Assembly (NCBI RefSeq): GCF_008035925.1 | Contig: NZ_CP036264.1 | Span: 1,201,774 to 1,265,773 of the forward strand | Origin: Stieleria maiorica | GTDB lineage: Bacteria > Planctomycetota > Planctomycetia > Pirellulales > Pirellulaceae | Direction of reading: 5' to 3' | Length of the DNA: 64,000 nt | Shown here: one piece after another, positions 18,528-28,163 of the stretch | Position numbering within the stretch: position 1 is the stretch's first letter | Layout: each line of letters begins with the position of its first letter | The notes under the pieces: generated by a model | Seen by the model: only the letters and a program-made list of their open reading frames with translations | What the model was told of the DNA's origin: nothing | Databases searched by the model: none | Program-made: the position numbers and the translations under genes

Positions 18528-18564
18528 CTCGGACCCCACCTCACCCTTCTCCGCCCGATTTGTT

Positions 18565-21465
18565 ATGAACCCCAACATCGCCGCGTTGTTGAACCTGGTC
18601 GTCATGGATGCCATTTTTCTGTGCATCGTGTTGGCCGTTTTCGGATTGGTCGCCGGAACCAAACGCGCCGCCTTTGCAGTCATGAAACGCAACTTCGTCG
18701 GTTACTTCAGTAACCCGACCGGATATGTGTTTCTGTGCATCTTCGTTTTCCTGACATCCGTCGCCGCGTTCTGGCCCTATGAGTTTTTTAACCAGAACCT
18801 GGCGACGCTGGATCAGCTGAACTACTGGTACCCGTTGATCATGCTGGTCTTCATCCCGGCGATCACGATGAGCATTTGGGCCGAGGAAAAGCGGGCCGGG
18901 ACGGACGAGTTGTTACTGACGTTGCCGGCCGACGACTTTGACATCGTGATCGGCAAGTACATGGCCGCAGCGGCGATCTTCACCGCGTCGCTGTTGTTCT
19001 CGCAGTTAAGCACCTTTGTCACGCTGACGATTCTGACCGACGGCGGACTGGACACCGGGCTGATCTTCACCACGTACATCGGGTACTGGTTTGTCGGGGT
19101 CACGATGATCGCGATCGGGATGGTCGCGTCGTTCTTGACCGGCAACCTGACGGTCGGGTTTATCTTGGGGGCGTTGTTCAACGCACCGTTGGCATTTGCT
19201 TCGCTGGCCGACTCGGTCGTCGGCAGCGGCGAGGCCGTGTTCGGAATCAATTGGGCGGAACTGATCAAGGAAAGCGGCATCGCCCGGCCGTTCGATGATT
19301 TCGGCCGCGGCGTCATCAGCACGTCGTCGGTGATCTACTTTGTGCTGGTCACCGTCGTCGCGCTCTACATGTGCATGGTGCTGATCGGTCGACGTCACTG
19401 GACCGGCGGCAAAGACGGCAACACGATGGCCTATCACTACCTTGGCCGCGTGATCGCCCTGTTGGTGGTCACCGCCAGTGCGGTCGTTCTGTTTCGCAAC
19501 CGCGACGTCGTCCGCCATGACATGACCGAGGGCCAGGTCAGCTCGCTGGCCCCGGCGACGACCAAGTTGATCAAGAACCTGGAATCCGATCGGCCGATCA
19601 AAATCGACGCCTACATCAGCAAAGACATCCCCGAGATGTACGCTCGGACCCGCTACGAGTTGGTCAACTTGTTGAAAGAGTTCCAAAGCGAAGCGGCTGC
19701 CAGCGGGCGGACGATCGAAGTCAATTTGTTTGACGAAATCGACTTGTTCAGCGACGAAGCGGCTGAGGCGGCCGATCGATTCGGGATTGAGCCGGTCACG
19801 CGGATGGTTCGCGAACAGGGGTCGTACCAGCAGAAACGAATCATCATGGGCGCGGCGTTCCGCGCCGGCCTGGAAAAGGTCGTCGTGCCGATCTTTGAAT
19901 ACGGGATTCCGGTCGAATACGAACTGGTCCGCTCGATCAACACCGTCGCCCGCGGCGAACGCAAGCGAGTCGGGATCGTCCGCACCGACGCTCAACTGAT
20001 GGGCGGCATGTCGATGGCCGGCATGCAAATGCGGCGGATCGAAAAGCACCCGTTGGTCGACGAGCTGAGCAAGCAGTACGAAGTCGAAGAAGTCAGTTTG
20101 GAAGCACCGATCGGGGTCGGCGTCTACGATGCCTTGTTCGTCGTCCAGCCGTCGTCGCTCGCACCACCGCAATTCGAACGGTTGCTCGAAGCCATCAAGG
20201 CGGGCGTTCCGACCGCGGTCTTTGAAGACCCGCTGCCCTACGCACGCCAAGACCTCACCGCGACGGGAGATGCGAAGCAACAGCCCGGCGGCATGTTCGG
20301 CATGGGCGGCGGCGGACAGCAGCCCAAGGGTGACATTCGCGAGCTGTGGGACATCTTGCAGCTGAAAAGCCAAGGGTCCCCGGGCGTGCAGTACTACAAC
20401 AGCGACATCGTCTGGCAGGATTTTAATCCCTACCCGAACCTGGACATGAACGTCGATCCGTTCTGGGCGTTCATCGATGAAAACGCACCGGGCGTTGAAC
20501 CCGGCCAGGCGCTCAGTTCGGCCAGCCCGATCACCGATGGGCTTCGACAAGTGTTGGCGCTCTACGCCGGGACGATCCAGCCGGCCGACGACGCGACACT
20601 CACCCACACGCCGATGCTGGCCACCGGAATGGTCAGCGGCACGCTGCCGGTCACCAAGATTGTGCAGATGATGCAGACCGGAATGGAAGGCTTGTCCGGG
20701 GCCATCGAAGGCGTGGCGCCCAATCAGGTGTTGGCAATGACCATCGAAGGCAAAAAGGCCGCCGAAGGTGCCGAGGCAACCGAAGGCGACCAGGCGGCGA
20801 AGGAGAACCCGATCCGCGTCGCCTACGTCGCCGACACGGACTTGATGCTGCCGGTGTTCTTGCAGATCCGGGCCGATCCCAACCAGGCGACCGATTTGCG
20901 TTTCCAATTCCAAAACGTCACGTTCCTGTTGAACACGATCGATTGGTTGACCGGCGAAACAGACTTCATCGACGTTCGCAAGCACGAACCGATCTTCGCC
21001 AGTTTGAAGATGATCGACGCGGTCAAAGAAGCCGCCAGCAGCGACGTCCGCGCCAAACGGAAGGAATTCCAGCGGCAGAGCGAAGAAGCGATTCGTGAAG
21101 CCGAAGAAGCTCGCGATGAACAGCTCAAAGAGCTGCGTGAGGAAGTCGCCGAGCTGCAAAAGAAAAGCAAGGACGGCAGCATTCCGCGACCGTTGATCGA
21201 CGCCAAGTCGATCGAGTTTCAGACCAAGTCCGAACGGTTGCAACGAGCACTGGCGGTCAAACGCGAGAAGTTCGAACGTGAAGCCGAGCGGAACATCGCC
21301 AAGATCCAGCGTGAATCCGACCAGCAGGTCACCGCGATTCAAAACAAGGTCAAAGCCTATGCGGTGGTGCTGCCCTGTATCCCGCCGCTGGTCGTCGGCA
21401 TCGTCGTGTTCGCATCACGCCGATTGCGAGAACGCGAAAACATCAGCAAGTCGCGGCTGAAATAG
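18565..21465 (+). CDS. ABC permease fused to GldG-like domain (GldF-GldG type)
   Basis: 966 residues. Residues 1-275 hold an ABC-2 type permease with about six or seven membrane helices and the motif IWAEEKRAGTDELLLTLPA of GldF-like proteins. Another membrane helix near 295 leads into a soluble GldG-like (ABC_transp_aux) domain, starting at about MTEGQVSSLAPATTKLIKNL. The domain contains a Gly/Met-rich loop near 575-590. A charged coiled coil occupies about 825-925 and a final membrane helix lies at about 930-952. In Bacteroidetes GldF and GldG are separate gliding proteins; fused forms occur in other phyla without gliding. The partners are the ATPase upstream and the DUF4340 protein downstream. 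The substrate is unknown. Confidence 0.88.
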   Translation: MNPNIAALLNLVVMDAIFLCIVLAVFGLVAGTKRAAFAVMKRNFVGYFSNPTGYVFLCIFVFLTSVAAFWPYEFFNQNLATLDQLNYWYPLIMLVFIPAITMSIWAEEKRAGTDELLLTLPADDFDIVIGKYMAAAAIFTASLLFSQLSTFVTLTILTDGGLDTGLIFTTYIGYWFVGVTMIAIGMVASFLTGNLTVGFILGALFNAPLAFASLADSVVGSGEAVFGINWAELIKESGIARPFDDFGRGVISTSSVIYFVLVTVVALYMCMVLIGRRHWTGGKDGNTMAYHYLGRVIALLVVTASAVVLFRNRDVVRHDMTEGQVSSLAPATTKLIKNLESDRPIKIDAYISKDIPEMYARTRYELVNLLKEFQSEAAASGRTIEVNLFDEIDLFSDEAAEAADRFGIEPVTRMVREQGSYQQKRIIMGAAFRAGLEKVVVPIFEYGIPVEYELVRSINTVARGERKRVGIVRTDAQLMGGMSMAGMQMRRIEKHPLVDELSKQYEVEEVSLEAPIGVGVYDALFVVQPSSLAPPQFERLLEAIKAGVPTAVFEDPLPYARQDLTATGDAKQQPGGMFGMGGGGQQPKGDIRELWDILQLKSQGSPGVQYYNSDIVWQDFNPYPNLDMNVDPFWAFIDENAPGVEPGQALSSASPITDGLRQVLALYAGTIQPADDATLTHTPMLATGMVSGTLPVTKIVQMMQTGMEGLSGAIEGVAPNQVLAMTIEGKKAAEGAEATEGDQAAKENPIRVAYVADTDLMLPVFLQIRADPNQATDLRFQFQNVTFLLNTIDWLTGETDFIDVRKHEPIFASLKMIDAVKEAASSDVRAKRKEFQRQSEEAIREAEEARDEQLKELREEVAELQKKSKDGSIPRPLIDAKSIEFQTKSERLQRALAVKREKFEREAERNIAKIQRESDQQVTAIQNKVKAYAVVLPCIPPLVVGIVVFASRRLRERENISKSRLK

Positions 21466-21552
21466 TTTTGAACCCGGCGCCGGCGGCAAGATCGCCCGCG
21501 CCCGTTTTTCACTCCCCACAACGTCAACAAGTCCGTTACGAGAGATTTGACG

Positions 21553-23610
21553 GTGAACGAAACACAAAAGACCGGAATTTTCTGGGGCGTCGCTGCCGTC
21601 GTGGCACTGATCGCTGCGATCGTCTCCTGGCCTTCGTCCGACAGCGATGACGGGGGGAATATCGGCAGCGTCGTCGGCACGCCGCTGTTTACCGAGTTCA
21701 AGGATCCGCTGACCGCCGCCAGTTTGAAGATCGTCACGTTCAATGAAGGCCAAGGTGAACTGAAGAATTTTGAAGTCCGCAAGGACCCCGAGTCGGGGTT
21801 GTGGACGATTCCGTCCAAGGGCGGCTACCCGGCCGACGCGATCGAACAGATGCGTGACGCCGCCAACGCCCTGGTCGGGCTGGACGTCTTGGACGTGCCG
21901 ACCGACAACCCCGAAGACCACGCCGGAATGGGTGTGGTCGAACCCAAGCTGGAAGACTTGGATCCGGGCGACGAAGGCGTCGGGCGACTGGTCACGTTCA
22001 AGGACAGCTCGCAAAAGGTGATCGCCTCCTTGATCGTCGGCAACGAAGTCAAAGGGCAGGAAGGCCAAGTCTACGTGCGAAAACCCGGCCAAGATCCGGT
22101 CTACGTCGTCAAGCTGGACGATTCGCCGTTGTCCACCGATTTCGAAGAGTGGATCGAAGAGGACCTGTTGCAACTGAGCAGCATCGATATCGAGAACGTC
22201 GAGCTGAAGGACTACAACGCGTCGCTGGGTTTGCAAGGCGTCACGTTAACGAAAAATTATGACGTCGAGTTGGCCAAAGACGGCTCGACGTGGACCCTGG
22301 CGGCATTGAAGGAATACGACCAATCCAATCCGCTGGCCGAGCCGACGCTGGTCGAAATCGATCCGGACAAGGAACTCAATTCGCAAAAGTTGAACGACTT
22401 GGCCAACGCGCTGGACGATTTGAAATTCGTCGACGTCAATCGCAAGCCCGAAGGTATCAGCGCCAACCTGAAGGCCGACAAGGATTTTGCCGCCGATCAA
22501 GAGGCTGCAACCCAGCTCGCCGGACGCGGGTTTATCCCCGTCCCGCTGGGCCCCAACCGCGAAATCGAAATCCTGTCCGCCAACGGTGAACTGACCGCCA
22601 CGACCAAAGAAGGCGTCAAGTACATCCTGCGGTTCGGCAACATCAGCGGGATCGCCGACGACGGCAAGGAAGGCGACGAAAGCCAGGCTGGCGATGAAGC
22701 AGAGGCAGCCGGTGGTGTGAACCGTTACTTGATGGTCAGCACCGTCGTCGATGAATCCAAATTCCCCGTGCCCGAACTGAAACCGATCCCCCAGACGCTT
22801 GAGGAGCTGGACGCGATCGATAGACCGGCGCCCCCGGCGGATGTCGAAATGCCACAGGAATTGAACACGCCCGAAGTGCCAGAGACCGCCGAACCGGAAA
22901 TGAAGGAAGGCGACGGAGAAGCCGCGACCGATCAGGCTTCGGGTGAGGAGGCGACGGACGGCGAGAAGGAAGGCGCGAAATCGGAAGAGCCGGCGGCCGA
23001 AGAGCCCGCTACTGAAGAGCCCGCCGAAAAGGACGGCGAAGCAGAGTCGAGCGAGCCAGCGGAACCTGCGGACTCCGGTGACGGCGAATCCGCCGACGAT
23101 GCCGAGCCCACCAGCGGACAGACCGACGCCAGCGGCGAAGGCGAATCGACCACCGTCGGTGAAGCCCAAGAGGAAGTCGAAGAAGCTGAAGAATCAGACG
23201 AGCAATCTTCGGAAGCATCCCCTGAGGAAGACGGCGAAGACGATGCAAGTGAAGCGGCCGAAAGCGAAACCGCCCAGCCTGCTGAAACGCCCGATCCGGC
23301 GGCCAGTGAAGTCGAAGAAACCGAAGAGGAGAAGCTGGAGCGACTGGCCGCGGTGCAAGAGAAGATCACCAAGGAGAACGAACGCATGCTGGAAGACCGC
23401 AAGGAGAAACTCCAGCAGGCTCGTTTGACCAGCCAGGCGCTGAACGAACGCTTCGCCGATTGGTACTACGTGATCCCCGAGGCGACGTATTCCAAGCTGC
23501 GAATCAGTCGCGAAGAGCTGTTCGAAAGCCCCGCCGCCGCCGCCCCCGATCCCGCCGCCATGCCGCCGGGATTGCAGAACATGCAGTTCCCCGGCCTGCC
23601 GGGCAACTGA
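21553..23610 (+). CDS. DUF4340 domain protein with acidic low-complexity region
   Basis: 685 residues from the GTG at 21553. This start is preferred over TTG 21547 because AGAG ends 8 nt upstream of it. A membrane helix (about residues 8-26) is followed by DUF4340-like beta-rich repeats, for example LVTFKDSSQKVIASLIVGNE and VYVVKLDDSPLSTDFEEWIE. Residues about 426-596 are a Glu/Ala/Ser/Pro-rich acidic stretch. A Lys/Glu-rich helix and the segment RFADWYYVIPEATYSKLRIS follow, with a Pro/Ala/Met tail. DUF4340 proteins accompany Gld-type ABC systems in many bacteria and probably sit on the outer face of the membrane. The 87-bp gap to the upstream gene supports an operon. Confidence 0.85.
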   Translation: MNETQKTGIFWGVAAVVALIAAIVSWPSSDSDDGGNIGSVVGTPLFTEFKDPLTAASLKIVTFNEGQGELKNFEVRKDPESGLWTIPSKGGYPADAIEQMRDAANALVGLDVLDVPTDNPEDHAGMGVVEPKLEDLDPGDEGVGRLVTFKDSSQKVIASLIVGNEVKGQEGQVYVRKPGQDPVYVVKLDDSPLSTDFEEWIEEDLLQLSSIDIENVELKDYNASLGLQGVTLTKNYDVELAKDGSTWTLAALKEYDQSNPLAEPTLVEIDPDKELNSQKLNDLANALDDLKFVDVNRKPEGISANLKADKDFAADQEAATQLAGRGFIPVPLGPNREIEILSANGELTATTKEGVKYILRFGNISGIADDGKEGDESQAGDEAEAAGGVNRYLMVSTVVDESKFPVPELKPIPQTLEELDAIDRPAPPADVEMPQELNTPEVPETAEPEMKEGDGEAATDQASGEEATDGEKEGAKSEEPAAEEPATEEPAEKDGEAESSEPAEPADSGDGESADDAEPTSGQTDASGEGESTTVGEAQEEVEEAEESDEQSSEASPEEDGEDDASEAAESETAQPAETPDPAASEVEETEEEKLERLAAVQEKITKENERMLEDRKEKLQQARLTSQALNERFADWYYVIPEATYSKLRISREELFESPAAAAPDPAAMPPGLQNMQFPGLPGN

Positions 23611-23644
23611 TTCCACAGTCGCAGAACTCGCCAACCGCTCGTTG

Positions 23645-23770
23645 ATTGAATGAGCCGTAAGACGCTAGCCCATTGGCACCTACTTGATGAGCCGACGGCG
23701 CTAGCCGCGGGCCTTGGATTGCCCTTCGAGACTTGTAAGGCCCGAGGCTAGCGCCTACGGCTCAATTTGT
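23645..23770. repeat. Inverted repeat, family A
   Basis: GAGCCGACGGCGCTAGCCGC at the left pairs with GAGGCTAGCGCCTACGGCTC at the right, around a short spacer. Further half-sites (GACGCTAGCCCATTGGCACC and GGGCGCTAGCCTACGGG) flank it. It occupies most of the gap between the DUF4340 gene and the converging PEP-CTERM gene; the remainder to 24005 shows no gene. Confidence 0.8.
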
Positions 23771-24005
23771 GATCGATAGTAGGTGGCATTGGGCGCTAGC
23801 CTACGGGTCCCGGTGCAGGCCAAGGCCAATTGGCCAACGGCCATAAACATCGGCCCGGTCCAAGGTTCATTCTGTCTCGGACCGTTGGCCAAAACGGAGA
23901 ACGTTGCACGCGGTCTTGCTGGCGACTGGGCGAGCAGAGTTCCACCGGCCGCTGGCTGGAACGCAGTCGTGGTGTGCCAGCCAACCGCCGATCAGTGCCG
24001 CTCTC

Positions 24006-24836
24006 TCAATCGACGGTGTTCTTGCGCTGTCGCGTTCTTCGCAGCGTCAGCCCCATCAATCCCGTGGCAAAGATGGCCAGCGAAGTGGGCTCCGGCACCA
24101 CGTGCTGCAGCGTGTGGTTGTCGATCGCGATTCCACCCGTGATGTCGATGTTGGTGAACCACGAATATCGGGCGCCTCCGGTCGTGGTGATCGGGTCGCC
24201 CCCGGTTCTGGTTTCCGTAAACAGAAGGGTGCCGCTGCTGTCAAGCAAGTTCAGATCACCAAACAGGTCTCCTGATTCTTCGCGGAAGATGTGTTCGAAG
24301 GTGTACCAGCCGCTGCTTGTCACGGCGAAATGGTTGAGCGTCTCCAGGTCTTCGCGTGGATCAAAGTTGGTGTTGTTGCTGCCACCGACCAGTAGGTTGC
24401 CGGTCGAAGTGTCTTGCGTCACGTGAAAGATAAAATCTTGTTGATGACCACCCGATGAAGTGCTCATCGCCGTCGAGTAGTCGAAACCTTCGCCCGATGC
24501 CCAGCTCGTATCCAGGTAGATATCAACCGCGACGCGAATACCGCCGGGCCAAGCCGTGTTGCTGTTGGAGTCGGCAAAATTGGAGAAGGGTCCGGAAAGC
24601 CCGACACCCGGGGTGTTGGTTTGACTCGCCGTGGCATGGAAGGACCCTGAACTGGAGGGGATCCCATTGGTCCCGGATGCGACCCGTTGCAGGTCCCCGG
24701 TCCAACCATTGTTCTGGTCGAACCAACCGTTGGTGTCGGTCTCAAATCCTTGGCTGTAAATCGTTCCGGCGATCAGCTGTTGCGACGACCAGATCAATGA
24801 GAGTCCTAAGGCCAAAACTGTAACTCGTTTTCTCAT
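24006..24836 (-). CDS. PEP-CTERM sorting-domain protein
   Basis: 276 residues. It has a signal peptide (VTVLALGLSLIWSSQQLIAG) and a Ser/Thr/Asn/Gly-rich, beta-rich body resembling a jelly-roll. The C-terminus is classical PEP-CTERM: VPEPTSLAIFATGLMGLTLR followed by basic residues. Such proteins are exported, recognised by an exosortase at the PEP motif, and thought to reach the cell surface or matrix. No exosortase gene is in the window. The body carries no catalytic motif that I recognise. It ends in a convergent gap filled by family A repeats. Confidence 0.88.
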   Translation of the reverse strand: MRKRVTVLALGLSLIWSSQQLIAGTIYSQGFETDTNGWFDQNNGWTGDLQRVASGTNGIPSSSGSFHATASQTNTPGVGLSGPFSNFADSNSNTAWPGGIRVAVDIYLDTSWASGEGFDYSTAMSTSSGGHQQDFIFHVTQDTSTGNLLVGGSNNTNFDPREDLETLNHFAVTSSGWYTFEHIFREESGDLFGDLNLLDSSGTLLFTETRTGGDPITTTGGARYSWFTNIDITGGIAIDNHTLQHVVPEPTSLAIFATGLMGLTLRRTRQRKNTVD

Positions 24837-25204
24837 TCGTTTCCTCGCTGGGGAATTCGCTAGATGGGCTTGGCCGACTCGACCGCAAGCCCTTAGTAAA
24901 GGAAGGGGGATTCACGCCTCCAGAGGGGTGGCAAATGGTCTTGCGGAGGGGGCTCGGTGTGTGTGATGTTAATTCGTTCCTACCCGCGTTGCAACTTGCA
25001 CAGCCGCTACAACGCAGCCGACCAGAAGAGACACGAACCTCGGTCCTTGTAATTTGATCGAGCGCAGCTCGTTGCCCCTGGCCGGTCGAGGTACTCAAAG
25101 GCCCAGGAATCCCAGAAGAGTGATTGCGGGGGGGGGCGGGCCCGGTAGCATAGTGTTGTGTTGTGTTCTACGCCGTTGCCGTGCTGTCGAGGGGCCGTCC
25201 GATC
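24837..25204. other. Divergent intergenic region, no gene seen
   Basis: The gap lies between the PEP-CTERM gene (minus) and the exported-protein gene (plus). It contains a G-run near 25129-25138 and a GTGTTGTGTTGTGTT stretch near 25153-25167. Promoters for both flanking genes must be here, but I could not assign boxes. Confidence 0.4.
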
Positions 25205-26455
25205 ATGTCAATCTCTTGCTTCGCCCCGTCATGCCGTTGGGCTCGCCATCGTGGTGCGAAAAGAGGTGTGAGTTGGCGTGCGGTTTTTTCACTGGTTGTG
25301 ATGCTTGGCGTCTCGGGCGTTTCGTCGGCCGAGACCGACGTGCTTGACGCCGACGAGGTCCGTCGGGAGGGATGGAAGGTGCGTCCCTACATCTACGGCA
25401 AAGAATTGGTTTACAAGATCCATGCGCGTACGATCGGTCGTGCCAAGGACGGTGCCAAAGGCGGAACGATCTATGCGAATTATCCCGATGTCTTGCAACG
25501 TGGAACGCGCGAGTTGACCCTCGGTCGACCGATGGCAGGGCGAACCTACATACCGTCGCGTCTGTTGCACTTTCAACCGAATGCCGGCGAACCCCACACC
25601 GACGAAGACCCGTTGTTGACCTTCTTTCAGGGGTTTGATGGACGCAAAACCAATACCTACGTGCGACGACTTCTGCATGACTATCAGACTAGGCAACACA
25701 TTCATTCATCGGGGACGGAGCAGATCGGCAGTGCGGTTGCTGCTTTTAAAGCCGATCCGATGGTTCGCCTGCTGATCAATCGGACGGAACCGTTTCAAGG
25801 TTTGCCCATCAAGGAATACAACTTTGTTGAATTGAAGGATCAAATCAAAGCGGAGCGGGTCGAACATCCGGCGGACGCAAACGCGATTCGGGTCTCGTCG
25901 ACCGATCCAGCGGTTGAGTCCTACACGATTGTCAGTTCCGCTCCGGAGCACCTGATTTTAGAGCGGAGGCTGTATTATCCCGACGGCCCCTTCGTTATTG
26001 AGGTTTCGAAGTTGACCAGTTTTGATGGACACCGATATCCCGGTCGCGCGACATATCGGGAGTTGAATCGCGATGGATCGTTCGGCTGGGAGGCAACGAT
26101 TGAACTGATCTCTGTCGAAAGCATCGATGTCGACAAGACGGAATGGATCCCGCCGTGGCCGGCAGGGACGGAGTGGAAGCGAGAGCAAGATCGAAAGCAT
26201 TTTGAAGTGCCATACACCGAAGAGCAATTGCGCCAGATTCAGGCGGCGGGATTGGCCAGGAGCCGCTCCGACACATCCGAGGGTCGTCCTGAGAGCGTTG
26301 TGGTTGATCCACAGGTCCGCGATGATGAACCAGACGGGCGCTCGGCAGCATCGGATGGCAGGTCGTTCTACTTTTACGCAAACTTCATGCTCGTTGCCAT
26401 CATCGCGCCGTTGTTGGCGTACCGGCTGTGGCCCAAGAAAGAGGCAATGTCATGA
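25205..26455 (+). CDS. Exported protein of unknown function with C-terminal membrane helix
   Basis: 416 residues. A basic N-terminus and hydrophobic stretch (AVFSLVVMLGVSGVSSAE) form a signal peptide. The body has no catalytic motif I recognise and contains beta-rich stretches such as YTIVSSAPEHLILERRLYYP. A membrane helix (FMLVAIIAPLLAYRLWPKKE) ends the protein, so it is probably anchored with the body outside the cytoplasm. The ATG at 25205 follows GAGGGG by about 11 nt; an alternative ATG at 25163 only lengthens the leader. Its stop overlaps the start of the next gene by 4 bp (ATGA), so the two are translationally coupled and probably work together. Confidence 0.7.
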   Translation: MSISCFAPSCRWARHRGAKRGVSWRAVFSLVVMLGVSGVSSAETDVLDADEVRREGWKVRPYIYGKELVYKIHARTIGRAKDGAKGGTIYANYPDVLQRGTRELTLGRPMAGRTYIPSRLLHFQPNAGEPHTDEDPLLTFFQGFDGRKTNTYVRRLLHDYQTRQHIHSSGTEQIGSAVAAFKADPMVRLLINRTEPFQGLPIKEYNFVELKDQIKAERVEHPADANAIRVSSTDPAVESYTIVSSAPEHLILERRLYYPDGPFVIEVSKLTSFDGHRYPGRATYRELNRDGSFGWEATIELISVESIDVDKTEWIPPWPAGTEWKREQDRKHFEVPYTEEQLRQIQAAGLARSRSDTSEGRPESVVVDPQVRDDEPDGRSAASDGRSFYFYANFMLVAIIAPLLAYRLWPKKEAMS

Positions 26456-27330
26456 ATGGCGAACTCGCACCTTCCGCGGGACCTGTCGATTTTCCCGAGG
26501 CAGCATTTCAGTCGCCGTGGATGATGGTTGCGCTCACTCTGATCGCTGTTTGGTTGTGCATCAACGCAACGAAGATTAGCCGCAGTAACCAATTGGTTGT
26601 CGGTGTTGTCGCGAGCGCGGCACTGATTTTCGCGTTCCTGTTCACGCGATCGAAATTAGAAGTGGTCGAGAGCAGGCCGACGTCGCGCGTGGACGGAGGC
26701 CCTCTGAGATTTGAGCAAACCGAGTACGATTTCGGCAAGTTGGTCGAGGGCCAAAGTGAAACTAAGCTGGTGCACCTGGTTAACGTGACGGGACATGACA
26801 TCCAACTCAAAGAGATGCGAACGAATTGTGTCTGCACAACGGCGACGCCCATCGAAACCGTCGTTCCGGCCAATGGAAAGATTGGCGTGAACGTTTCTTT
26901 CTCATCGATGCTTGAAGGTGCAAATCGTTACGCCATCAAGGCCATCGGGCTCGAAGGACAGGAGGCAAGATGCGAGGTTGTCTTTAAGGGGTCGAGCCCG
27001 CTGAATATCGCTCCGGAAAGGCACTTTTTCGGGGCCTTTTCCTATTCAACGGAACCGACAAAGTTGCGCGTGTTGGATGTGGAATTGACTCATTTCTACG
27101 GCAAAGCAATCGGCGACGTGGGGATTGGGCCCGTCGGCGAGGACGAGCCGTTTTCGATCTCGGTCGCTAGGGTTTACGGAGAGAATCGCCAACGCGTTGA
27201 GTTGGAGTTTGGTTTGAATTCTGATGTTCACTACGAGGGATTCGTGTTTCAAGACGTGCCGTTGGTCGTCGAACTAGACGGGCAGCCTGCGACGGCGTTT
27301 CTTAATGTGGGGGCGGACTTTGTGGAGTGA
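26452..27330 (+). CDS. DUF1573 domain membrane protein
   Basis: 292 residues. Two membrane helices near the N-terminus (WMMVALTLIAVWLCI and LVVGVVASAALIFAFLF) precede a soluble part. The segment FEQTEYDFGKLVEGQSETKL with a later NCVCTTATP is the DUF1573 signature, an Ig-like fold domain found in exported proteins. The region beyond about 190 may be a second Ig-like domain. The start overlaps the upstream stop by 4 bp (ATGA). In many planctomycetes DUF1573 proteins are exported, but no function is established. Confidence 0.78.
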   Translation: MNGELAPSAGPVDFPEAAFQSPWMMVALTLIAVWLCINATKISRSNQLVVGVVASAALIFAFLFTRSKLEVVESRPTSRVDGGPLRFEQTEYDFGKLVEGQSETKLVHLVNVTGHDIQLKEMRTNCVCTTATPIETVVPANGKIGVNVSFSSMLEGANRYAIKAIGLEGQEARCEVVFKGSSPLNIAPERHFFGAFSYSTEPTKLRVLDVELTHFYGKAIGDVGIGPVGEDEPFSISVARVYGENRQRVELEFGLNSDVHYEGFVFQDVPLVVELDGQPATAFLNVGADFVE

Positions 27331-27392
27331 CCGGAATCGATGCTGGGGATTTAACTCGCGGCCCACCCTCAAAATCAAATGTAGGCGGAGCG

Positions 27393-27605
27393 TTACGCCG
27401 CCTTTTCGCTGCGTTGGATGCGGGTCACGTGCAGCAAAGACAAATGCTCCGTCGTTTCACCGCCGTCGGTAGTGACGTACAGCCAGTGTTTGGCCAACAG
27501 TGCGGTCTCAGGGTGCTTGACCGTGACATGCGTCCCATCGCTCATGACGACCGTGAACGGAACGAAGGGCTGCGCGTTGAGCCTCTTTTTTAGTTCCGCT
27601 TGCAT
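27393..27605 (-). CDS. Small hypothetical protein of a planctomycete-type family
   Basis: 70 residues beginning MQAELKKRLNAQPFVPFTVV and containing MSDGTHVTVKHPETALLAKH. The pattern LNAxPFxPFTVxMSDG is common in short planctomycete and cyanobacterial hypothetical proteins of unknown role. The ATG at 27605 follows GAGAGCGAC; longer in-frame starts up to 27734 add sequence of non-coding character. It converges with the DUF1573 gene. Confidence 0.65.
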   Translation of the reverse strand: MQAELKKRLNAQPFVPFTVVMSDGTHVTVKHPETALLAKHWLYVTTDGGETTEHLSLLHVTRIQRSEKAA

Positions 27606-27713
27606 GTCGCTCTCGCCTCGCGTGAGGTCTTGGGGGAGTGTCGTCTGTGACGATGATAGCTGAAGATTTTTTATTAATGATCTGGATGCTGTATCGAGAC
27701 GTGGGGCGCGGCC

Positions 27714-28163
27714 GTGGAGAACAGGCGGAATCATTCAAAGCTGACTTCGATCCCTTCGGTCGCCCTTTGTTTCGTCCCCATCTTCCTGCTCTTTCTTGTC
27801 CCCAACGTGAAGTTGCTCGGGCTGGCCGTCACATTTCTAGTGGCGGTGTTGTTTTCCTTTCACGGCCTTGCGCAGGCTCTGCTTGTTTCGTTCGAATTCA
27901 AGCTGCGTCGCCGCGGTGTGGCTGTGCCGGATGCTGCGCCGGTTCGGGGCGCGTTGGAAGCCGATGGGGTTGGTCCGGCGATCGGTCTAGGTCGGGAAAC
28001 AGAAATGTCCCACGGATGGCAAGGCGTACCCACGGATCTAGAGCTGTTTTCCATCCGTGGGTTCGCGCTGCTATCCGTGGGCCGAATGTTCGCACCCTCA
28101 GCGAAATCATTCCGCGTTGGATCGTCGACTCACAGCCGCCATCGGGCGACGAACCTCGAGTGA
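27714..28163 (+). CDS. Possible small membrane protein, C-terminal half in repeat DNA
   Basis: 149 residues. The first about 70 include two hydrophobic stretches (SVALCFVPIFLLFLVPNVKL and LLGLAVTFLVAVLFSFHGLA) followed by a basic segment, which looks coding. From about 28005 the frame enters short ATCCGTGGG repeats and then family C repeat sequence, so the last third is probably not original protein. It may be a gene truncated or extended by repeat insertion. No ribosome site is evident. Confidence 0.35.
   Translation: MENRRNHSKLTSIPSVALCFVPIFLLFLVPNVKLLGLAVTFLVAVLFSFHGLAQALLVSFEFKLRRRGVAVPDAAPVRGALEADGVGPAIGLGRETEMSHGWQGVPTDLELFSIRGFALLSVGRMFAPSAKSFRVGSSTHSRHRATNLE
28009..28081. repeat. Paired ATCCGTGGG inverted repeats
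   Basis: CCCACGGAT occurs at 28009-28017 and 28029-28037, and its reverse complement ATCCGTGGG at 28053-28061 and 28073-28081. The four arms can form two nested stem-loops. This is a distinct short family from the others in the window. Confidence 0.75.

Noticed and set aside
23671..23686. Sigma-54-promoter-like TGGCACCTACTTGATG
   Set aside because: Spacing between the two boxes is one base short, the second box reads TTGA rather than TTGC, and the site is part of a family A repeat also present near 43520.
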